From an uncultured Oscillospiraceae bacterium (lineage in GTDB: Bacteria; Bacillota; Clostridia; Oscillospirales; Oscillospiraceae): a stretch of 19,366 bases of DNA. The stretch spans positions 1-19,366 of the forward strand of contig CAKTKM010000014.1 in NCBI GenBank assembly GCA_934569425.1. The letters run 5' to 3'. Both the position numbers and the translations under genes were made by a program. Positions 6,840-13,500 of this stretch are shown in pieces; position 1 is the first letter of the stretch, and the number at the start of each line of letters is the position of its first letter. Below the pieces are notes generated by a model. It was not told where the DNA came from, searched no databases, and worked only from the letters and a program-made list of their open reading frames with translations.

Positions 6840-6922
6840 TTAAATAAATTTGGCAAATCAGTCGAAAGGCTGAGACGCAAAGCTATGGTGTCTAAACAGC
6901 GTAGGCTGCAGGATCGACCGGC
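6840..6922 (+). promoter_or_regulatory. c-di-GMP-I (GEMM-I) riboswitch aptamer
   Basis: The conserved GEMM-I landmarks occur in order. They are TGGCAAA (6851-6857), hairpin TCAGTC-GAAA-GGCTGA (6858-6873) with the GAAA tetraloop, GACGCAAAGC (6874-6883), TCTAAAC (6891-6897), and a 3' segment GGCTGCAGGATCGACC (6904-6919) comparable to the family's GG-TGCC-AGGTT-CC end. Aligned on the Vibrio Vc2 aptamer, the position of G20 is G6852 and that of A47 is A6879, so it is predicted to read c-di-GMP rather than cGAMP (G20-to-A variants). The 5' edge and the P1 stem are not certain. The 3' edge overlaps the left arm of the following terminator, so binding probably prevents termination (ON switch). This lies directly after an operon encoding a c-di-GMP enzyme. 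Confidence 0.9.
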
Positions 6923-6972
6923 TGCAAAACGAACGCACCCGATGGGTGCGCACTTTTTGCAGCCGGTTTTTT
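6917..6972 (+). terminator. Riboswitch expression-platform terminator
   Basis: ACCGGCTGCAAAA (6917-6929) pairs perfectly with TTTTGCAGCCGGT (6955-6967). An inner CGCACCC/GGGTGCG stem (6934-6940/6944-6950) lies inside, and T6 follows (6967-6972). The first bases of the left arm are also the 3' end of the aptamer (ATCGACC). The two folds are therefore mutually exclusive, and no separate antiterminator strand is evident. Confidence 0.9.
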
Positions 6973-7022
6973 GTTTTCTTTAATGGAGCAAAGACAGGCT
7001 TACGGGAAAGAGAGGCAGACAA

Positions 7023-7631
7023 GTGGAGAAAAAACAGACGGGAGCCACGGCGCTGAACATTGCCGGTGCTGTGCTGTGCGTGGTGTTCGGTTTCTTTCTG
7101 GTGTGCAACCTTATTATCATCGTGAAGGGGACGCTGCGTCCGGAAACCCCTCCCACGGTGCTGGGCGTGGCGCCCATGGTGGTGCTGTCCGGCTCCATGA
7201 GCGGAACGGCGGAGGATCACATTGAGGTGGGTGATCTGATCTTTACCCGGCAGGCCGACACAGACGACCTGCAGGTGGGCGATGTGATCAGCTTTATGGA
7301 CGGCGGCGTTGTGGTGACCCACCGGATCGTGTCCATCAGCGCCGACAGAGGGGAATTTATCACCAAGGGCGACGCCAACAACACCGCCGACGAGCCGGTG
7401 GAGGCCCAGCAGATCATCGGGCGGTATGCAGGCCGTATCCCCAAGCTGGGGGACTTCGCCCTGTTCCTGCAAAGGCCGCTGGGTATGGTGATCTTCATCG
7501 GCGTTCCGGTGTGCGCCTTTGTGGTGTGGGATATTCTGCGGCGGCGCAAGGAGGCCCGCGCCGATGACGCGGAAAAGGAGCAGCTGCGCCGGGAGCTGGA
7601 GCGGCTGAAGGCGGAAAAAAACGGCGAATGA
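7023..7631 (+). CDS. sipW: SipW-type signal peptidase I (S26B)
   Basis: The protein has 202 residues from GTG 7023, with AGAGG (7011-7015) 7 nt upstream; it is the first gene after the riboswitch terminator. An N-terminal membrane helix (~12-34) is followed by the catalytic Ser box VVLSGSM (Ser58) and VVVTHRI with His100. His in place of the usual bacterial Lys defines the ER/SipW branch. KGDANNTAD forms the conserved Asp box. A second helix (~150-170) and a charged cytoplasmic tail (KEQLRRELERLKAEK) follow, a typical two-helix topology. SipW enzymes process TasA, TapA and camelysin-type fibre proteins, and two such proteins are encoded downstream. The gene symbol marks the type rather than proven orthology to the Bacillus gene. 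Confidence 0.93.
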   Translation: MEKKQTGATALNIAGAVLCVVFGFFLVCNLIIIVKGTLRPETPPTVLGVAPMVVLSGSMSGTAEDHIEVGDLIFTRQADTDDLQVGDVISFMDGGVVVTHRIVSISADRGEFITKGDANNTADEPVEAQQIIGRYAGRIPKLGDFALFLQRPLGMVIFIGVPVCAFVVWDILRRRKEARADDAEKEQLRRELERLKAEKNGE

Positions 7632-7643
7632 CAATGTTTTCCC

Positions 7644-7660
7644 GCGCCGCTTCGCGGCGC
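7644..7660 (+). other. Intercistronic RNA hairpin after sipW
   Basis: GCGCCGC-TTC-GCGGCGC forms a 7-bp GC stem with no U run. A second short stem CCGGC/GCCGG follows at 7694-7709. This is more likely an mRNA processing or stability element separating the peptidase from the fibre-protein message than a terminator. Confidence 0.5.
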
Positions 7661-7728
7661 AGCACATAAAACAGACATAAGGGAAAGGCAGCCCCGGCGG
7701 ATGAGCCGGAGCAGAATGGAGGAACTGT

Positions 7729-8472
7729 ATGAAAACAAAGAAAAACGGAAAGACCCTGCGGGTGGCCGGCCTGCTGCTGGCACTGGTACTGGTGACAAGC
7801 TGCTTCGTGGGCGGCACGTTTGCTAAGTATGTGACCAGCGATGGTGGTATGGACGAGGCCCGTGTTGCCAAGTTCGGCGTGACGGTAACGGCTACCGGCG
7901 ATGTGTTCGCCAAGGAGTATGATGCTAAGGATCCGGAACTTCTGGACTATGCAGGCCATGTAATCACCAAGTCTGTGATTTCTTCAGACGATTATAAGCG
8001 CGTGGCTCCTGGTACTAAAAAGGATAATGCGCTGACGGTGTCCGTGACCGGCACTCCTGAGGTGGCCGTGGAGGTCAAGTATGAGGCGCATGTGACGTTT
8101 ACGACGGATCACCTCAATCCCGTGGACAATTGGAAGGATGCAGATGGAAAATACTATTGCCCGCTGGTCATTACTGTTAACGACACTAAATACGACGGGT
8201 TGAAATATAATAGTTCAGATGAGTTTAAAGCTGCTGTTGAGAGTGCTATCAATAATCTGACAAAAAAATATCCGGCAAACACCGATTTGAGTGCTTCTGC
8301 AAGCAAGGGTGTGGCGATTTCCTGGGAGTGGCCCTTTGAAGTCACGAAGACTGATGGCAAAGTGAATCATGATATTGACGTGAAGGACACCTATCTGGGC
8401 GATCAGGCCGCTGAAGGAAAAGCTGCCACCGTGGGTATCGTGGTAGCCACCACTGTTACCCAGATTGACTGA
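7729..8472 (+). CDS. TasA/camelysin-like SipW-dependent fibre protein
   Basis: The protein has 247 residues from ATG 7729, with GGAGGA (7718-7723) as a strong ribosome site. The N-terminus is KTKKNGKTLR, a hydrophobic helix (~12-28), then GGTFAKYVTSDGGMDEARVAKFGVTVT. This is the motif of SipW-dependent secreted proteins, with cleavage expected around TFA-KYV (residues 30-35). The mature part is beta-rich with TVSVTGTPEVAVEVKYEAHVTF and ends IVVATTVTQID. It has no anchor, so it is likely released or assembled into fibres. It sits directly downstream of a SipW peptidase. Bases ~8100-8340 are visibly richer in A+T than flanking genes, suggesting a variable surface segment. A strong hairpin follows it. 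It may be the major subunit; the assignment to the TasA/camelysin superfamily rests on the signal motif and context. Confidence 0.8.
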   Translation: MKTKKNGKTLRVAGLLLALVLVTSCFVGGTFAKYVTSDGGMDEARVAKFGVTVTATGDVFAKEYDAKDPELLDYAGHVITKSVISSDDYKRVAPGTKKDNALTVSVTGTPEVAVEVKYEAHVTFTTDHLNPVDNWKDADGKYYCPLVITVNDTKYDGLKYNSSDEFKAAVESAINNLTKKYPANTDLSASASKGVAISWEWPFEVTKTDGKVNHDIDVKDTYLGDQAAEGKAATVGIVVATTVTQID

Positions 8473-8490
8473 TTTACCTCTCCATATGGG

Positions 8491-8555
8491 CCGCGGGGAA
8501 ATCTCCCCTGCCTCCGCGGCATCGAGAACCCGCCTGCCCCTTGCGGGCAGGCGGG
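8491..8555 (+). other. Strong tandem RNA hairpins after the TasA-like gene
   Basis: Two GC-rich stems lie back to back. CCGCGG (8491-8496) pairs with CCGCGG (8514-8519), with an inner GGGGA/TCCCC. CCCGCCTGCCC (8529-8539) pairs perfectly with GGGCAGGCGGG (8545-8555). No T run follows, so full termination is unlikely. A 3' stabiliser or partial attenuator that raises the amount of the TasA-like message relative to downstream genes would fit. A weaker CTGTCC/GGACAG stem lies at about 8575-8600. Confidence 0.55.
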
Positions 8556-8637
8556 AGTTCCGATATATAGGCGGACTGTCCACATTCGGGACAGGCGGCC
8601 TTTGTAGCGGAACAGAGGAAGAAAAGGAGGGGCAACA

Positions 8638-9393
8638 ATGGCCTTTGCGCGAACAACAAGCCGGCTGGAGGCGGTACTGGCGCTGCTTCTCGCGCAGCTG
8701 CTCCTGCTTCCTGCGGCGCTGGGCATGACCTATGCCAGCGGCGGCACCCGTCCGGAGCATGTGCTGACCTATACCACCGGCCGTCTCACATGGGACAGCG
8801 CCACGGCCACAGACCCGCAGGGCGCGGCGCGGCTGGCACTGTTCCGCAGGGACTACGACAACGTTGCCTCTGCCGACAGGCAGCGGGTGGTGGCGCCCGG
8901 CACATCGGGAGAGACGGTAGTGCGCCTGAAAAACGATACGAACCGCACGGTGTATTACACCGCCGTGCTGTATGAGAAGAAAACCGACCTGCGGATTCCG
9001 GTGACGGCGGCGCTGGAGGGCGAGGGATTTGCCGACACGGAGCGCTACTCCCTGCCGGAGGGCGTGGAGCAGGCACAGGTGGTTCGGGCGGTCAGCGGCT
9101 CCGTGGACGGCGGTCAGCGGCAGGATTTCTCCGTGCTGTGGTCGTGGCTGTTTGAGGTGAGCGCCGAGCAGGACGCGGCGGACACGGCGCTGGGCAACGC
9201 CGCCACAGACAGGGAGGAGCTGGGCTTTTATCTGACCGTCACCGATCAGGGCGGCTCCGGCGGAGGGGTGATCACTCCGGTGGAGAATCCCAAAACGGGC
9301 GACAGCTTCTCCTGCGTGTGGTATGTGGCGGCGCTGGGCGCGGCGGTATCGCTGGTGGTCATCACAGTCAAAAGGAGATCGGAACGTGATTAA
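8638..9393 (+). CDS. Secreted beta-rich protein with NPKTGD wall-sorting signal
   Basis: The protein has 251 residues from ATG 8638 behind an excellent ribosome site (AAGGAGGGG). It has a signal helix (~8-30, LEAVLALLLAQLLLLPAALG). The ~185-residue exported part has a TasA-like layout: a VAPGTSGETVVRLKND strand region, YYTAVLYEKK, and WSWLFEVSAEQDAADTALGN. The last of these resembles the WEWPFEV and DTYLGDQA stretch of the preceding TasA-like protein. A Gly/Ser spacer leads to NPKTGD (217-222), then a hydrophobic helix and KRRSERD, which is an LPXTG-type sorting signal. I infer a sortase-attached base or tip linking the fibre to the wall. The only sortase-like gene in the window (minus strand, 16056-16635) is broken, so a sortase elsewhere would be needed. 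The last 8 bp overlap the next gene. Confidence 0.82.
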   Translation: MAFARTTSRLEAVLALLLAQLLLLPAALGMTYASGGTRPEHVLTYTTGRLTWDSATATDPQGAARLALFRRDYDNVASADRQRVVAPGTSGETVVRLKNDTNRTVYYTAVLYEKKTDLRIPVTAALEGEGFADTERYSLPEGVEQAQVVRAVSGSVDGGQRQDFSVLWSWLFEVSAEQDAADTALGNAATDREELGFYLTVTDQGGSGGGVITPVENPKTGDSFSCVWYVAALGAAVSLVVITVKRRSERD

Positions 9394-9943
9394 AAAAATC
9401 GGACGCGCCGTCATCAGGACGGTGCAGGGGGTGATCGTGGCGGTGCTGGCGCTGATAGTGCTGGTCAACCTCTACACACTGGCAGCGCGGACGCTGTTCC
9501 ATGTTGAGGATCCCGCCGTGCTGGGCTGCCGCGTGGCGGTGGTGCTGACGGGCAGTATGGAGCCGGCCATCCGCGCCGATGATCTGGTGCTTGTGCATCG
9601 TCAGGAGGACTACGACGCGGGCGACATCATTATGTTCCGCAGCGGCGGCAGCACCGTGACCCATCGGGTGACAGCGGTGACGGCGGAGGGCTATCGTACC
9701 AGAGGCGACGCCAACAACACCGAGGACGCGGACACGACACCGCCGGAGGCCGTTCTCGGCCGGGTGGTGCTTACGCTTCACGGCGCGGGCGCGGTGGTAC
9801 GGTTTCTGCGCACCCCGCTGGGGGCGCTGTGTCTGGTGCTGATGGTACCGGTTCTGGTGCTGGCGCCGGATATACTGCAAAAAAGACGGCGCAAGGAGGG
9901 AGAGAGCTATGGCGGCAGGCAATCGTCTGGAAAAACGGAATAG
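9386..9943 (+). CDS. Second SipW-type signal peptidase I (S26B)
   Basis: The protein has 185 residues from GTG 9386, with AAAGGAG (9371-9377) 8 nt upstream and an 8-bp overlap with the previous stop. Longer in-frame starts run back into the previous gene and are not needed. It has an N-terminal helix (~12-34), the Ser box VVLTGSMEPAI (Ser57), STVTHRV with His93, TRGDANNTEDAD, then a second helix (~148-168) and a basic tail. The Ser/His pair marks the SipW branch as in the first peptidase, but sequence between the motifs differs considerably. Its position just before a second TasA-like gene, which it overlaps by 35 bp, suggests each peptidase is dedicated to its neighbour. Confidence 0.92.
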   Translation: MIKKIGRAVIRTVQGVIVAVLALIVLVNLYTLAARTLFHVEDPAVLGCRVAVVLTGSMEPAIRADDLVLVHRQEDYDAGDIIMFRSGGSTVTHRVTAVTAEGYRTRGDANNTEDADTTPPEAVLGRVVLTLHGAGAVVRFLRTPLGALCLVLMVPVLVLAPDILQKRRRKEGESYGGRQSSGKTE

Positions 9944-10508
9944 GCGGGCTGTCCCTCTGCGGACATGGCTGCTGTATCTGGCCATTGCCACCTTTGCGCT
10001 TACAGGCGTTACCTTCTCCCGTTATGTGGCTTCCGCCTACTCGCAGGATACCGCGCGGGTGGCCGCCTTCGGCGACCTGACCGTCACCGACAGCGGCAAG
10101 GTGTTGCTCCAGCCCGGCGTGGCCGCGAGGAAGAATCTCACCGTCCGCTTTGAAAGCAGCGAGGTGGCCACCTACATATTCGTGGAGGTGCAGGCCAACG
10201 GCTGGACACGCGATGCGGACAACATCACCTATCGCTATCGTGACCCCGCCGGTATGACATGGCGCGTGGACGATGGCTGGCGCTTTCTGACGGACAACAA
10301 CAGCAATGCGGTTTATTACCGCGAGCTTGCGCCCAACACGGCGCTGGAGGCGGACATCATATCCGGCGGCACGGTGGAGGTATCGGAGAAAATGACCCGT
10401 TCGCAGCTGAAAGACCTGCCCGGCACGCTGAACATCGGCGTGCAGGCCGCCGCCGTACAGCGAGAGGGGACGGAAACGCCGCAGGCGGCATGGGAACGAA
10501 GCCGTTGA
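9909..10508 (+). CDS. Second TasA-like SipW-dependent protein
   Basis: The protein has 199 residues from ATG 9909 with AAGGAGGGAGAG upstream. The gene begins inside the 3' end of the second peptidase gene (35-bp overlap, different frame). The N-terminus is very basic (NRLEKRNRRAVPLR), then a helix (~18-34) and GVTFSRYVASAYSQDTARVA followed by AFG. This is the same pattern as the first TasA-like protein, reading TF-[AS]-[KR]-YV, then [DE]-x-ARVA-[AK]-FG. The mature part is beta-rich (KNLTVRFESSEVATYIFVEV, YYRELAPNTALEADIISGGT, LNIGVQAAAVQ) and ends without an anchor. It probably is a minor or accessory fibre subunit processed by the preceding peptidase. Sixteen bases separate it from the giant adhesin gene. 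Confidence 0.8.
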   Translation: MAAGNRLEKRNRRAVPLRTWLLYLAIATFALTGVTFSRYVASAYSQDTARVAAFGDLTVTDSGKVLLQPGVAARKNLTVRFESSEVATYIFVEVQANGWTRDADNITYRYRDPAGMTWRVDDGWRFLTDNNSNAVYYRELAPNTALEADIISGGTVEVSEKMTRSQLKDLPGTLNIGVQAAAVQREGTETPQAAWERSR

Positions 10509-10524
10509 AAGGGGGTAACGCCGT

Positions 10525-13500
10525 ATGGCGAAGAGACATACCGACAAGAAAACCACAGGCCTTCGGCGGCTGCTTTCGCTGCTGCTGGGGCTTGTGCTGT
10601 TGATAGAACTGCTGCCCGGCGGGCTGATGGCGGTAAGCGACGCGGCGGAGGCCGTGACCGTCACGGCCGACGGCACAAGGGCGTCACAGATCACGCTGCC
10701 GCAGTCCGGCCGCGTGACACTGGAGGCTTCCTGCGAGACGGGCGAAACGGCGTTTCAGTGGCAGCTCCAGCTGGACGGCGACTGGGTAGACATTTACAAC
10801 GCCGAAGGCGCGGCGCTGACGCTGACCTATGCCATGATCGCGCCGGCACTGGAAAACGGCAGCGCCTCGGTGCGCTGTGCCGCAGGCAGCGAGGCCGCAT
10901 CCCAGCCGGTCGTGGTGACGGTTTCCTATGACGCGGAGACGGACAGCGCCGCCCTGAACCGGCAGAGGAACGCCCAGACGCAGACCGGAGACCAGACCGG
11001 TACCAAGCCCCACCGCGCCCCAAGGCGCACAGACGGCACCGCATCGGATTTCATCGAGGTGCGTATCTCCTATCTGGACGCGGTGTCGAAGCTGCCGATC
11101 TACACCGGCTTTTCAGCCACCATTGAACGAGGCGCGGCCTATGAGCAGACGGTGCTTTCTCCCACCTATCTGGGCTATGCGCCCTACTGGAACGCGGCGG
11201 ATCCGGACAGCACCGACTCCACCGCCGCCTTGGACAGCGCGCAGCATCTGCTTTTGTCCGTTCCGGCGAGATACACCGGTGATAGCTATACGGTGAATGT
11301 GTACTATAAGGCCATTCAGGTGCCTTACGCCGCACGCTATTTCTTCCAGAACATCAACGATGATATGTATACGGAGGATGTGAACTTCTATCGTCAGGGC
11401 AGCGCCCTGACAGGCACCATCATCGCCAATGATGCTTTGGAGCTGGACGAGAATGACATCGTGGGCTTCACAAAGCTGTATCATTATCCGGAGGCGGTGG
11501 CGGCGGACGGCTCCACGGTGTTTGAGTGCTACTACGACCGCAATTACTACCAGCTGAAGCTGGACGCCAACGGCGGCTATGGCTCGGAGCATATCTATGC
11601 CCGATACGGCACCCCCTTTGTCGCCGCCACCCCTACCCAACATGGCTACACATTTGCCGGTTGGGACAAGCTGGACGCCAACGGCAAGGGCGATGGCATC
11701 GCCGACAAGCTGCCCGCCACCGTTCCGGCGGAGAACGCCCAGTACAAGGCGCTGTGGGTCAGCGCCGACACCACCTACACCGCCGTCTACTGGCTGCAAA
11801 ACGCCGAACACACCAACAAGTACGACTACAAGGGCAGCGAGAAGCGCGACGCCAGGGCTGGCGAGGTTGTCACCGGCGATAAGAATTGGCTCACGGCGGA
11901 CACCAATATCTGCGGCCTTGCCGAGAGCAAGAGCCACAACCACTCCAACGCCTGCAAGCCCGATATTCTCCGCCACACCATATTTGAAAAGGCGGATAAG
12001 GACGTCACCGTCAAGGGTGACGGCTCCACCGTGGTGAACGTCTACTACACCCGCAGGCAATATACCCTGCGGTTCTACTACGCCAAGGAGTACGTTCCGG
12101 CTTACGACACGGTCAAGACCGACAACCACGACACCACGCCTGTCTACTCCGTGGTGGGCGGCAGCACGTACAACTTTGGCTATCATCTGGATACGGGGTC
12201 GGGTTCACGCCCGCGCCCGAAGGACAAAGACGGCAATATAGTCAACGATGTCGAGAGCCTGCTGTATAACGTCCCCAACGAAGAGTGGGGCAAGGTGACG
12301 GCGCTGCCCGAGATCCCGACGCAGCTCGAAGGCACGAACTATGAATACACCACAGGCACCTATCCCGCTGACGACTATAACGATAAGGGCGACCGGTTCT
12401 ATTATCTGGAATTTACCGTGCCCTACGGCGCGGATCTCACGCACCTGTGGCCTACCTACGAGGTGTTCGGCAGGGTACCCCTGACGGACGCGGAGAAAAA
12501 CAGCCATAATAGCGGGAACGGCGGTACAAGTTATCTGGAAAACGACGGCTGGGGCAACTACGCCTACTTCTCCGGCTGGAACGGCGAGTACAACGTGAAG
12601 TACACGAAGGATCACAAAAACGCCACCATCAAGTGCCTGTACCCTGTTCTCAACGAGGATCTGCTGTATGACAAAAGCTTCATCGACCAGTGGGGCGACC
12701 CGGACACAGTGAACTTCCTGGGCTTCTTCGACAACGGCGCAAGGAATACATGGAACACCCCCCACCAATGGATCTATAAGCTTTATATTGAGGTGCTGGC
12801 TGATGAGAAGGATGCCGGACACTACGACGAGGAGCGCGTGGTGGACGGCGTGACCCGGTACTATAAGCTCTACGACACCGTCTACGCCAATGACGACAAC
12901 AAGGATGTCGCCCACCAGACCGACCCGCCCCTGCCGGGCTTCACCTCCATGCGGGAAAAACCGGGCGGCTACTTCAAATCCGGAGTGACAACGCTGGAGG
13001 ACAAGCGCGAATCCCGCACCGTCCACTTCTACTACAACCGGAACACCTACACCCTCGTAGCGCAGAACTACGATCAGGTCGACCAGTATGAGGGGGTACC
13101 GTATCAGGACAGTCTGGACAGATGGATGGGCGGCTGGCTGAAACCGGTCAAATACCCGGAAACACTGGAAAAGGACGCGTACATGGAGGGTGGCTGGTAC
13201 ACCTCACCAGACTGCTTCACGGGCAGTGAATACGTCTACGGCAGCACTATGCCGGATCACGACATCAGCCTGTATGTGAAGTGGGTGCCGGTGGAGCGCA
13301 AGGTAAGGCTGTTCCGCAACCAGAAGGATATGGAGACATACCAGGCCACCGGCGGTGAAAGTCTCATCTGGGAGGAAAAGACGGTAAGCCACGGCACCCC
13401 GCTGCAGGAGACACTGGAGCCTGAGGATCCATCGGGACACAACTACAGCTTCACCGGATGGTTCTACATAAAAAACGGCAAGCGCGTGGCCTTTACCCCC

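Noticed and set aside
6798..6983. Plus-strand open frame of 61 codons over the leader
   Set aside because: It coincides with the promoter, riboswitch and terminator, which explain the sequence.
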